Source: Enorma burkinafasonensis (GTDB lineage: Bacteria > Actinomycetota > Coriobacteriia > Coriobacteriales > Coriobacteriaceae). From it: a stretch of DNA of 40,491 bases. Shown one piece after another: positions 32,719 through 40,450 of the stretch. Below the pieces are notes generated by a model, which saw nothing but the letters and a program-made list of their open reading frames with translations, was not told where the DNA came from and did no database searches. The stretch spans positions 1 to 40,491 of the forward strand of contig NZ_LR597513.1 of assembly GCF_902150035.1 (NCBI RefSeq), read 5' to 3'. Every line of letters starts with the position of its first letter. Positions within the stretch are counted from its first letter, which is position 1. Position numbers and translations under genes: made by a program.

Positions 32719-32724
32719 TACCAT
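32719..32724 (+). promoter_or_regulatory. Possible -10 element of rsgA
   Basis: TACCAT (context GCGGTACCATAGC), 53 bases before the ATG. Confidence 0.4.
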
Positions 32725-32777
32725 AGCTAACGGCAAGATGACGAGCGGATGCGGCGTGGCCGCAGCGGAGGGCGGGC

Positions 32778-33950
32778 ATGGCGAAACGGGCCAAGACCAA
32801 GGGCAAGCGCGGTACGCGCCGGGCGCGGGAGGACGCTGCCGCATCCAGGCAGCTCGATGCCGCCGAGGCGATGGCGTCCCTGCCCAAGATCGACGCCCTC
32901 CACGACCTGCCGGCGTTCGGCGACCTCAGCTGCGATGACGCGCAGCGCGCCGCGTTCGATGGCTTCTGCCGGGCGGCTGAGAGCCCAGACGAGATGCACC
33001 TGGGCTGCGTCGTCCGCCTCGACCGCGGGTTCCCGCTGGTCGTGACCGAGCAGGCGACGCTTCGTGCCGAGCACGCGGTGGGCTTCGCCAAGCAGGACAA
33101 GGACCTCGGGCAGGTGCTCTTCCCGGCGGTGGGCGACTGGGTGGCGATCCGCATCGCGCCGGGGCACGACATGGGCGTGATCGAGCGCGTGCTGCCGCGG
33201 CGCACGGCGTTCGAGCGCTGGCGCGGCAAGAACCGCGGCGAGCGCCAGGTGCTTTGCGCCAACGTCGACACGATCTTGATCGTCCAGGCGCTCGGCGCCG
33301 GCGAGGTGCTGCTCGGCCGCATCGCGCGCTCGCTCGTGCTGGCGGCGGATTGCGGCGCCGAGCCCGTGGTGGTGCTCACCAAGGCAGACCGCTGCGATGA
33401 CGAGGAGCTCTCCCGCGAGCTCGAGCGCGTGCGCCGGCTCGTGGGGCCCGCGGTCGAGGTCGTCGTCACGTCCTCCGCGACGGGGGTCGGCATGGACGGC
33501 GTGCGCGCCTGCGTGGCGCCGCGTACGTGCGCGATGATTCTGGGCGAGTCGGGCGCCGGCAAGTCGACGCTGCTCAACATGCTGCTCGGCCACGAGGCGC
33601 TCGAGACGGGCGCGGTCCGCGAGCGCGACGACATGGGGCGGCACACCACGGTCGCCCGCGTCATGGTGAAGCTGCCCGGCGACTGCGGCGTGATCGCCGA
33701 CGCGCCCGGGCTGCGGAGCCTGCCGCTCGTGGGGCACGAGCGCGGGCTCGCGCGCACGTTCCCCGAGGTGGTGGAGGCGGCGCGCGGCTGCCGCTTCAAC
33801 GACTGCACGCATACGCACGAGCCGGGCTGCGCCGTGCGGGAGGCGGTCGAGGCCGGCGAGATCGACCCCATGCGCCTCGAGGTGTTCGGCGCCCTCGCGT
33901 CCGAGATGCGCGTGAGCGCCCAGAGCCTGGACCCGGACATTCACCTGTAG
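32778..33950 (+). CDS. rsgA: Ribosome small-subunit-dependent GTPase RsgA
   Basis: A circularly permuted GTPase that checks late 30S maturation. It has 390 residues, longer than usual because of a basic Lys/Arg N-terminal tail and about 60 extra residues before the OB fold. The permuted order is clear: OB-fold strand HLGCVVRLDRGFPLVV and VGDWVAIR; G4 VVVLTKADRC; G5-like VTSSATGVGMD; then G1 GESGAGKST (residues 256-264); the G2 region DDMGRHTTVAR; and G3 DAPGLRSL. The zinc knuckle is CRFNDCTHTHEPGC. G3 reads DAPG instead of DTPG, a mild change. GGAGGGCGGGC precedes the ATG. Confidence 0.95.
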   Translation: MAKRAKTKGKRGTRRAREDAAASRQLDAAEAMASLPKIDALHDLPAFGDLSCDDAQRAAFDGFCRAAESPDEMHLGCVVRLDRGFPLVVTEQATLRAEHAVGFAKQDKDLGQVLFPAVGDWVAIRIAPGHDMGVIERVLPRRTAFERWRGKNRGERQVLCANVDTILIVQALGAGEVLLGRIARSLVLAADCGAEPVVVLTKADRCDDEELSRELERVRRLVGPAVEVVVTSSATGVGMDGVRACVAPRTCAMILGESGAGKSTLLNMLLGHEALETGAVRERDDMGRHTTVARVMVKLPGDCGVIADAPGLRSLPLVGHERGLARTFPEVVEAARGCRFNDCTHTHEPGCAVREAVEAGEIDPMRLEVFGALASEMRVSAQSLDPDIHL

Positions 33951-34272
33951 GGGCAGGCGGCGTGCCCGCGGCGCATGCGTGCGCCACACCGTTTGTGCAT
34001 AGCGGGCGGCATCAGCTGACCACAAGATGAATAGCCAGGCGAACCACATGCCGTACCGGCCCGTTTCCCCGGTGCCGGGGCAGTGCGGCATCAAACGGGA
34101 ATCTAACGGGGAGCTTCCCCCAATCTGTCCGGGCGGAAAGGTTCGGGGAAGGGTCTCGTAAGGTCGCGTTCAAGGAATTCAGTCTGTTACCTGCCGCGAC
34201 ACCATGCGCTCGCACAATTGAATCAGGGAGGAAGCCGATGCCGGCGATGGCTCTCGAGACGGGAGGCGACGC
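33951..34272. other. 322-base region upstream of the Tad pilus operon
   Basis: No gene seen. It carries nested inverted repeats: ATGCCG (34048-34053) with CGGCAT (34086-34091) around a perfect CCCCGGTGCCGGGG hairpin (34067-34080). Downstream, TTCCCC near 34115-34120 can pair either with GGGGA (34108-34112) or with GGGGAAG (34145-34151). No clear -10/-35 pair stands out. It is probably a structured leader or control region of the pilus operon. Confidence 0.45.
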
Positions 34273-34941
34273 ATGAAACGAACGACGAGACTGGTGCTGA
34301 GCGTCGCTGCGGGATGTCTCGCCATGGGGCTCGTCTTCGCGTACGGCTCCTCCGTTCGCGCCGAGGCCGAGCAGGCCAGACAGGAGATGCTTGCGGCATA
34401 TGGGGGAGAGCTTGTCACGGTCTGCGTGGCCTCGCGCGCTATCGAGCCCGGCGAGGAGCTCGACGAGTCGAACGTGCAGGCGGAGGAGTGGGTCGCGAGC
34501 CTGCTGCCGCCCGGGGCGGAGACCTCCCTCGAGGAGTTGGTGGGCCGCCGGGCGACCTCGACGGTTCCCGAGCGCGCCGTGATCTGCCCCGCCTACCTCG
34601 AGGAGCGCGGTGGCGCGCTCGAGGTCCCCGAGGGGATGGTCGCGGTCTCCGTCACGGCTGACGCGTCGCATGCCGTCGGCGGGTCGGTCGCGCCGGGCGA
34701 CGAGGTGGACGTCTACGTCTCGAACGCGGGCGTCGCCGACCTGCTCTGCCGGGCGCGCATCTTGGAGACGAGCGCGCGCGCGAGCGAGACCGACGGGGCC
34801 GATTTGAGCTGGGTCACGCTCGCGGTCGAGCCGGAGCGCGTCGAGGAGCTCCTCGCCGCGACGGCGAAGGGCACGGTGAGCCTGACCGTACCGGGTGTCG
34901 GCGCGACGCCCGATGACAACGCAGGGGAGGAGACGTCATGA
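34273..34941 (+). CDS. CpaB/RcpC-like SAF-domain pilus assembly protein
   Basis: First gene of the Tad operon, 222 residues. A single N-terminal membrane anchor (about residues 6-26, VLSVAAGCLAMGLVFAYG) is followed by a short helical segment and a SAF domain (VTVCVASRAIEPGEELDESNVQAEEW, given in part, through GRRATSTVPERAVICPAYL), the hallmark of CpaB/RcpC. The second half (EGMVAVSVTADASHAVGG, SVAPGDEVDVYV) is the usual RcpC beta domain. In Gram-negatives CpaB supports the secretin; no secretin is expected here, so its role is likely at the extracytoplasmic base of the pilus. GGGAGG precedes the ATG. It overlaps the next gene by 4 bases (ATGA). Confidence 0.82.
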   Translation: MKRTTRLVLSVAAGCLAMGLVFAYGSSVRAEAEQARQEMLAAYGGELVTVCVASRAIEPGEELDESNVQAEEWVASLLPPGAETSLEELVGRRATSTVPERAVICPAYLEERGGALEVPEGMVAVSVTADASHAVGGSVAPGDEVDVYVSNAGVADLLCRARILETSARASETDGADLSWVTLAVEPERVEELLAATAKGTVSLTVPGVGATPDDNAGEETS

Positions 34942-36431
34942 AGCCGCTATGGCTCGTATGCTGCTCGAGCGGGGACTACCCCCGCGCCCAGCGCGAGATC
35001 GATATGGATGCCGCCGAGATCCAGGTGCTGCGGCTCGACGACCCCGGGACGCTCGAGCGCGTCGCGCAGGCGTTCGCCGAGCCCCCGTGCGGAGCGGTGC
35101 TCTACAGCAGACACGCGACCCGCGAGGAGCTTGAGGGCACCGTAGGCCGCCTGAAGGGCGCGCATGGCGGCATGCGCATCGTGGTCATCCTCGACGAGCT
35201 CGATGTCGCGCACATCGCGCAGCTGTTCCGTGCCGGGGCGACCGAGGTGGTCGCCGCCGACGGCGCGCGCGATGCGCATGCCGCCCATACCGCGGAGGGC
35301 ACTTGTAGGCATGGCACGGGAGAGGGAAATCCCGAGCATCTCCTGAGCTCTCCGCTGGACATGGCCGTTGAACCTGGGGCGCCGCGTGAGACCGACGGGC
35401 TTGCCTTGAACGCAGCGGAAGCCGCACACGTCCGCGCGCCCCAGGATCAACCCGATGGACAAGGCGCCCGGCTTCCCGGAGCTGCCGCCCGGGCCCAGGC
35501 TCCGGCGGAACTCGCCGACGGCCTGGACGAGCCGGACGGTGTGCGCGTGCAAGGCGGAGCCGCCCGGCGGCCAGCAGGGTGGCGGGAGCCCGCGCCGGGC
35601 CATGCCCCGGTCGTGTGCCTTATCTCCGGCCAGGGGGGAGCCGGCAAGACCACGCTCGCCGCGGCGATGGCCTGGTGCTCGTCGCAGCTGGGCCTGCGCA
35701 CGGCCGCCGTCGATCTGGACCTCATGTTCGGCAACCTCTACCGCCTTGTGGGCGTCACCGCGCCGCGTGACCTCGGGGCCCTGCTCGCCCCCGCGCGCAC
35801 GGGCACGCTCGACGAGGAGGCCATCGTGGGCGCCTCGATGCGCGTCGCCCCGGGCTTCACCCTGTGGGGCCCGCTCGCCGTGCCCGAGCAGGCGGAGCTC
35901 ATGGGCCCTGCGGTCGAGCTCCTGCTCGCCACGCTGCGGGCGGAGTCCGACGTGGTCTTCGTGGACACCGCGACCCAATGGGGCGATGCCGTGGCGGCGG
36001 CGGTCGAGCTGAGCGAGCGGTGCCTCATGGTCTGCGACGGGGCGGTGGGAGCGCGCGAGGCTCTGCGGCGCGTCATCAAGCTGGCGGAGCGGATCGGCGT
36101 GCCGCGCACGCGCATGACCTGCGTCGCGAACCGCGTGGGCGCCCGCGCCCTCAGCGAGGAGCGCGCCTCGGCGCTCGAGATCGCCGCGTCGTTGAGCTCG
36201 GCGCTGCGCATCGCCGAGGGCGGGCCCGACACGGTCGAGCTCCTGCGCGCGGGTCGCATGGACCAGCTCATGGCGGCGCCCCGCCCCTTCCCGCGCTCCG
36301 TGCGCGCGGCGACCGGAAAGCTCCTCCTCGAGCTGGGCTGCCCGGTCGACCGCTCGCGCCTGGACGCAGATGAGGGCGATGAGCCCCGGCCCCGGCTGCG
36401 CCTGCCGTGGGCCAAGACGGGCGGTGCATGA
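34938..36431 (+). CDS. tadZ: TadZ/CpaE-like pilus localisation ATPase
   Basis: 497 residues in three parts: an N-terminal receiver-like (ARD) domain (1 to about 115, including VVILDELDVAHIAQLFRAGATEVV); a long Ala/Pro/Gly-rich linker (about 115-225) of low complexity; and a MinD/ParA-type ATPase domain with a P-loop ISGQGGAGKTTLA (Gly231 to Thr239) and switch segment AAVDLDLMFGNLYRLVG. The receiver-like domain lacks an obvious conserved phospho-acceptor context. TadZ-type proteins place the pilus machine at the membrane. The ATG overlaps cpaB and the stop overlaps tadA, indicating translational coupling. Confidence 0.85.
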   Translation: MKPLWLVCCSSGDYPRAQREIDMDAAEIQVLRLDDPGTLERVAQAFAEPPCGAVLYSRHATREELEGTVGRLKGAHGGMRIVVILDELDVAHIAQLFRAGATEVVAADGARDAHAAHTAEGTCRHGTGEGNPEHLLSSPLDMAVEPGAPRETDGLALNAAEAAHVRAPQDQPDGQGARLPGAAARAQAPAELADGLDEPDGVRVQGGAARRPAGWREPAPGHAPVVCLISGQGGAGKTTLAAAMAWCSSQLGLRTAAVDLDLMFGNLYRLVGVTAPRDLGALLAPARTGTLDEEAIVGASMRVAPGFTLWGPLAVPEQAELMGPAVELLLATLRAESDVVFVDTATQWGDAVAAAVELSERCLMVCDGAVGAREALRRVIKLAERIGVPRTRMTCVANRVGARALSEERASALEIAASLSSALRIAEGGPDTVELLRAGRMDQLMAAPRPFPRSVRAATGKLLLELGCPVDRSRLDADEGDEPRPRLRLPWAKTGGA

Positions 36432-37774
36432 TGGGCGTGTTCGCCCGCGTCGAGCGGGCGGGCAGGACGCGCAGCCGGACGGGGACGGCCCCGGGGCCGC
36501 GCCGTGCGCCTTCGCGCGAGCGCCGCGAGGTGGCGCGCGCGGCGAAACGCGACGTCATGGACCGCGTGGGCTTCTCCGAGGTCGCGCGCATCGCCGCCGA
36601 GCCGGATGCGGCGCGCTCGCGCGAGGAGCTGCGCCCGGCGGTCGAGGCGGTCCTCAACGCGCGCGAGACCGAGGAGCTGGGGGCGGCGGAGCGCGAGGCG
36701 GTCGTCGCCGAGGTGCTCGACGACATCGTGGGGCTCGGCCCGCTCCAGGCGCTCATCGAGGATGACACGGTGAGCGAGATCATGGTGAACGGGAGCGGCT
36801 CGGCGTTCTTCGAGCGCGCGGGCACGCTCCATCCGCTCGGCGCGCTCTTCGAGAACGACGAGCAGATCCGCATCCTCATCGACCGCATCATCTCGCCTCT
36901 GGGCCGGCGCATCGACGAGCGGAGCCCGATCGTGAACGCGCGGCTCAGCCTCGGCTACCGCGTGAACGCCGTGATCCCGCCGGTCGCCCTGGACGGCCCC
37001 GTGCTCACCATCCGCAAGTTCTCGGACCGCATCAGCTCCCTCAAGGAGCTGGTCGATCTGGGCTCGCTGCCCGGTTGGTACGCCGGCCTGCTCTCGTGCG
37101 CGGTGTCGCTCAGGCAGGATTTGGCGGTGGCCGGGGGCACGGGCTCGGGCAAGACGACCCTTCTGAACGCGCTCTCGTGCGAGATCCCCGAGGGCGAGCG
37201 CATCGTGACCATCGAGGATTCCGCGGAGCTCAAGTTCTCGTGGCACCCCCACGTGGTGCGCCTCGAGGCGCGGCCGGCCTCCATCGAGGGGGAGGGCGCC
37301 GTCACCATCCGCGACCTCGTCACGAACGCCCTGCGCATGCGGCCCGACCGCATCGTGGTGGGCGAGGTGCGCGGCGCGGAGTGCATCGACATGCTGCAGG
37401 CCATGAACACGGGCCACGACGGATCGCTCACGACGCTGCACGCCGGGACCGAGGAGGAGGCGATCGTGCGCCTGACGCTTCTGGCCCGCTACGGCATCAA
37501 CCTGCCGTCGGAGCTCATCGAGGAGCAGATCGCCATGGCGCTCGACGGGATCGTGATGTCCGAGCGCCGAGCCGACGGGCGCCGCTTCGTCTCGAGCTAC
37601 GCGGGCGTGCGGCGCGCCGCGACGGGCGGCGTCGAGCTCGAGCGCTACGTGTCGTTCGACAGCGCGTCGGCGACCTGGGTCCTGGAGCGCGAGCCGCCGT
37701 TCATCGACGAGGGCCTCGCGTCGGGCAGGTTGACTGAGGAGGAGGTGGAGCAATGGAGGCGTTCTTGCCCCTAG
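36428..37774 (+). CDS. tadA: TadA/CpaF-type secretion ATPase
   Basis: The hexameric motor that powers Flp pilus assembly, 448 residues. A basic N-terminal stretch leads to the CpaF N-domain (VVAEVLDDIVGLGPLQALI, DDTVSEIMVNG) and RIDERSPIVNARL. The Walker A is AGGTGSGKTT (residues 235-244), then TIEDSAELKF (Asp box), the Walker B region MRPDRIVVGEVRGAE, and the His box TGHDGSLTTLHAG. Two adjacent in-frame ATGs exist (36428 and 36431); the first overlaps the tadZ stop in ATGA. It overlaps tadB by 22 bases. Confidence 0.93.
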   Translation: MMGVFARVERAGRTRSRTGTAPGPRRAPSRERREVARAAKRDVMDRVGFSEVARIAAEPDAARSREELRPAVEAVLNARETEELGAAEREAVVAEVLDDIVGLGPLQALIEDDTVSEIMVNGSGSAFFERAGTLHPLGALFENDEQIRILIDRIISPLGRRIDERSPIVNARLSLGYRVNAVIPPVALDGPVLTIRKFSDRISSLKELVDLGSLPGWYAGLLSCAVSLRQDLAVAGGTGSGKTTLLNALSCEIPEGERIVTIEDSAELKFSWHPHVVRLEARPASIEGEGAVTIRDLVTNALRMRPDRIVVGEVRGAECIDMLQAMNTGHDGSLTTLHAGTEEEAIVRLTLLARYGINLPSELIEEQIAMALDGIVMSERRADGRRFVSSYAGVRRAATGGVELERYVSFDSASATWVLEREPPFIDEGLASGRLTEEEVEQWRRSCP

Positions 37775-38733
37775 GGGCGGGCATCGCCGCGGCGGCGGGC
37801 GCATGGGCCCTCACGGCCGCGGCCGGGCCGCAGCCATCGGCGGATTGCGCCGGGGGCGCGTGGCATGCGGCGTCGCGGGATGCGCTCAGGGCAGCATCGG
37901 GTTGGGTGCGTGCCCTGGGGGCGCGGCTCCCGCGCCGCCTCTCGTCGATCCTCGCGTCGAGGGGTTGCCTCTCCGAGCTCGAGCGCGTCGTGGCGGCCGC
38001 ATGCCGGCGCGCCGGGCCCGGGTCAGCGGCGGGTGCCACCGCCCGCGAGCTTATCCAGGGCCTCTGGCTCTGCATCACGGTCGCGGCAGCCGCCGCGGGG
38101 GCCGCCGTCGCGTCCTCGCCCTGGGGCGCGCCCGTCGGGGCGGCCCTTCCCACCGCCGTGCTCGCGGCACGCGGGGCGCGCCGCAAGCGTGCCGAGAGAA
38201 GACGCGTCGAGGCGGCGATGCCCGAGGCCTTCTCGGCGCTGGCGATCTCGCTCGGGTCGGGCCATACGCTCGCCCAGGGCATGCGCTTCGTGGGCGGGCA
38301 TGCCGAGGAGCCCATACGGACCGAGTTCCTGCGCGTCGCCTGCTCCATCGACTGCGGGGTGCCGGCGGCATCCGCCCTCGACGACCTGCTCGCGCGCCTG
38401 CCCGCGCCGGGGCTCGGCCTGGTATCGCTCGCCCTCAAGGTCTCCCAGCGCACCGGGGCGCCGCTGCGCGACCTGCTGGCCGATGCGGCCGCCATGGTCT
38501 CGGAGCGCATGGAGCTCGTGCGCAAGCTCGACGTGAAGACGTCCCAGGCGCGCATGTCGGCCCGGTTGGTCGCGCTCATGCCCATCGCGATGATCGGCGC
38601 GCTCACGCTGCTGTCGCCGGACTTCCGCGCGGGGCTCGGCGAGCCGGTGGGGATGGGGAGCGTGGCCGTGGCGCTCGCGCTCAACGTCTGCGCCTGGCTC
38701 ATCATCAGGCGGATCATGGAGGTCGAGGTGTGA
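37753..38733 (+). CDS. tadB: TadB-like inner-membrane pilus assembly protein
   Basis: 326 residues with the T2SSF (GspF) domain. An N-terminal TM (LGAGIAAAAGAWALTAAAG) is followed by an amphipathic region and a hydrophobic segment ITVAAAAAGAAVASSPWGAPVGAALP. The cytoplasmic helical T2SSF core contains MPEAFSALAISLGSGHTLAQG, VPAASALDDLLARLP and VSQRTGAPLRDLLADAAAM. C-terminal TM helices are around ALMPIAMIGALTLL and VAVALALNVCAWLII. TadB and TadC form the platform acted on by TadA. GAGGAGGAGGTGGAG lies before the ATG, inside tadA. It ends at the tadC start. Confidence 0.9.
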   Translation: MEAFLPLGAGIAAAAGAWALTAAAGPQPSADCAGGAWHAASRDALRAASGWVRALGARLPRRLSSILASRGCLSELERVVAAACRRAGPGSAAGATARELIQGLWLCITVAAAAAGAAVASSPWGAPVGAALPTAVLAARGARRKRAERRRVEAAMPEAFSALAISLGSGHTLAQGMRFVGGHAEEPIRTEFLRVACSIDCGVPAASALDDLLARLPAPGLGLVSLALKVSQRTGAPLRDLLADAAAMVSERMELVRKLDVKTSQARMSARLVALMPIAMIGALTLLSPDFRAGLGEPVGMGSVAVALALNVCAWLIIRRIMEVEV

Positions 38734-39374
38734 TGGGCGCGCATCTTCCGCTGCTCGGGGCCCTGGGGTGCTCGGGCACGCTCGCGGCATGGCTCGCCCT
38801 GGGGGCGTCCGCGGCGGACCGCAGGTGGGTCCGGGACCTCTGCGCGGCGGGATGGCGCCGTGCGGAGGCAGCCGTGCGGGCATGCGCCGAGTCCCTGGCA
38901 AAGCGCATGCCCCGGCAGGGGGCCGCACGCGCGGTGGGTCTCGCCGACGTCTCCGAGATGATCGACGTGGTGCGCCTGGGTCTCACCGCGGGGCTCTCGT
39001 TCGACGCGGCGCTCGAGCTCTACAGCGAGCAGCGCGCCTGCGCGCTCGCCGGGCACATGCGCCGCGCGCGGCTCTGCTGGCAGATGGGGGTCTGCTCGCG
39101 CGAGGAGGCGCTTTCCGAGGTGGCGCGCGCGACGGGCGTGCGGGCGCTCGAGTCGTTCGCCATCGCCGTCGCGCAGGCGCTCGCCCTGGGTGCCCCGCTC
39201 GCCGAGACCCTCGAGGGGCAGACGCGCGAGATCCGCTCGGCGCACCGGGCCGAGGTGGAGCGCGAGATCGAACGGGTTCCCGTCAAGCTGCTCATCCCCA
39301 CGGGCACGCTTATCCTGCCCGCCCTGCTGCTTTCCATCGTGGGACCGCTGCTCGCTGCGAGCGGCATGATCTAA
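38733..39374 (+). CDS. tadC: TadC-like inner-membrane pilus assembly protein
   Basis: 213 residues, a second and shorter T2SSF-type protein. It begins with a hydrophobic segment (LLGALGCSGTLAAWLALGAS), then a cytoplasmic helical domain (VSEMIDVVRLGLTAGLSFDAAL in part, SREEALSEVARATGVRALESF, LGAPLAETLEGQ) and ends with a TM (LIPTGTLILPALLLSIVGPLL). It is the usual partner of TadB. ATG 38733 shares one base with the tadB stop and has GGAGG at 38718-38722; GTG 38730 is an alternative start. Confidence 0.88.
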   Translation: MGAHLPLLGALGCSGTLAAWLALGASAADRRWVRDLCAAGWRRAEAAVRACAESLAKRMPRQGAARAVGLADVSEMIDVVRLGLTAGLSFDAALELYSEQRACALAGHMRRARLCWQMGVCSREEALSEVARATGVRALESFAIAVAQALALGAPLAETLEGQTREIRSAHRAEVEREIERVPVKLLIPTGTLILPALLLSIVGPLLAASGMI

Positions 39375-39384
39375 GGAGGTTCTT

Positions 39385-39573
39385 ATGGTCTGGAACACAC
39401 GCGCGATCGGCAAGGTGTCGAGCTTTCTCGAGGAGGAGCGCGCCCAGGGCACGACGGAGTACGCCATCCTGGTCGGGGTCCTGGTTGTGATCGCGATTAT
39501 CGCGATCATAGCCTTCCGCGACCGGGTGAGCGAGCTGTGGACCGCGATCTCAGACGGCATCAACAGCCTCTAG
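39385..39573 (+). CDS. flp: Flp-type major pilin
   Basis: A 62-residue prepilin. The charged leader (EEERA) is followed by QGTTEYAILVGVLVVIAIIA, the type IVb class motif with Glu25-Tyr26. If the conserved Glu is at +5 the cleavage is after Ala20 (RA|QGTTEY), with Ala instead of the common Gly at -1; cleavage after Gly22 would put Glu at +3. A hydrophobic helix and a short polar tail (VSELWTAISDGINSL) follow. The strongest ribosome-binding site of the operon, AAGGAGG (39374-39380), fits high expression of a structural subunit. Confidence 0.92.
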   Translation: MVWNTRAIGKVSSFLEEERAQGTTEYAILVGVLVVIAIIAIIAFRDRVSELWTAISDGINSL

Positions 39574-39581
39574 GGCATCGC

Positions 39582-40220
39582 ATGGGGGTGCAGGACGGCT
39601 GCGGGGAGCCCGAGCGCCTGTCCACGCGCGCGCTCAGGCTGCTGGCACCCGCGCTCTGCCTCGCGACCGTGGTCGCCGCCTGCTCGCTCGTGCCCATGGC
39701 GCAGACGGGAGGCGCCGGCTCTGTAGGCAGCGCGGCAGGCTCGTCGCTCGCGGCTCAGGCGGGCTCCGCCGATGCGGATGCCGGGCCGGAGCCGGAGGGG
39801 AGCCCGCCGCGGGAAGGGGAGTCGCCAGGAGATCCGCCTGCCGCGCAGGAGGCGGGCTCCGGCTCGACGCCGGAGGGCGCACCGGAGACCCCATCCGCGG
39901 GAGGTGCCTCCTCCGCGACCTTCATGGGGGAGCTCGAGGAGGCGGCGGCGCGCACGGACGACCCCCAGGTGGGCATCGCATGGGAGGAGCCGCGCGGTCT
40001 CGCGCCGGTCGCGGGAGACATCCTCGACCGCTACGCGGCATGCGGGACGGCGCGGCTCGCCACCAGCGGCTTTATCGACATCAAGGGCAACGTGTGGGGC
40101 GCCGTGATCGAGGACGGGCGCGGTTGGGTCGACGTCGTGACCGTGACGGAGGCGCCGGACGGGGCGAGCTCGACGGCGCGCGTCATCCGGATGCTTCCGC
40201 GCGGAGGGGAGGGATCGTGA
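39582..40220 (+). CDS. Putative lipoprotein or secreted protein of the Tad operon
   Basis: 212 residues not recognised as a known family. After about 15 polar residues comes a hydrophobic segment ending in TVVAAC (lipobox-like, Cys34), so it may be a lipoprotein; alternatively the segment is a plain signal anchor. Residues 40-115 are an extended Gly/Ser/Pro/Glu-rich linker. The C-terminal 90 residues look like a small alpha/beta domain (GDILDRYAACGTARLATSGF, IDIKGNVWGAVIEDG). It lies between two pilin-like genes, suggesting an external role at the pilus base. ATG 39582 has only a weak AGGG; GTG 39588 is an alternative. Confidence 0.65.
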   Translation: MGVQDGCGEPERLSTRALRLLAPALCLATVVAACSLVPMAQTGGAGSVGSAAGSSLAAQAGSADADAGPEPEGSPPREGESPGDPPAAQEAGSGSTPEGAPETPSAGGASSATFMGELEEAAARTDDPQVGIAWEEPRGLAPVAGDILDRYAACGTARLATSGFIDIKGNVWGAVIEDGRGWVDVVTVTEAPDGASSTARVIRMLPRGGEGS

Positions 40221-40221
40221 C

Positions 40222-40446
40222 ATGGAGGATGCCGTTTGCGGGCGCTGGGTCCGCCGGCTCGCGCGCGAGGGCGCCGCGCAGGCGACGCTCGAGTACGCGC
40301 TCACCGTCTTGGCGCTGCTCGCGGTGGTCACCGGGCTCGCGCTCGTCTGGCGCGCGGCGGAGGCCGGGACGCTCACCGCGCTCATCGAGGATGCCGCCTC
40401 GCACGCGCTCGACGGGACCGGCGTGGTGGACATCTCGCTGTACTGA
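40222..40446 (+). CDS. Second Flp/TadE-like pilin-like protein
   Basis: 74 residues with a prepilin-like motif: AREGAA|QATLEYALTVLALLAV, Glu24-Tyr25 at +5/+6 if cleaved after Ala19, then a hydrophobic helix (TVLALLAVVTGLALVW) and a polar tail. It is longer in the tail than the major Flp and resembles minor pilins or short TadE-type pseudopilins. The ATG follows the previous stop by one base, and GGAGGGGAGGG precedes it. Confidence 0.75.
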   Translation: MEDAVCGRWVRRLAREGAAQATLEYALTVLALLAVVTGLALVWRAAEAGTLTALIEDAASHALDGTGVVDISLY

Positions 40447-40450
40447 GGGG

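Larger units (their letters stand above)
32356..32777. other. 422-base region: terminator, repeat copy B, rsgA promoter
   Basis: Holds the surface-gene terminator (32374-32405), repeat copy B (32411-32629) and a TACCAT -10 candidate for rsgA (32719-32724). The remaining GC-rich bases show nothing else. Confidence 0.6.

Noticed and set aside
27672-32777. Mobile element or transposon carrying the surface gene
   Set aside because: The flanking repeats are in direct orientation, contain no transposase gene, and no target duplication was found, so only a recombination cassette is proposed.
34048-34272. Cyclic-di-GMP riboswitch before the pilus operon
   Set aside because: The conserved core sequences of the known c-di-GMP classes are not visible; only generic hairpins are.
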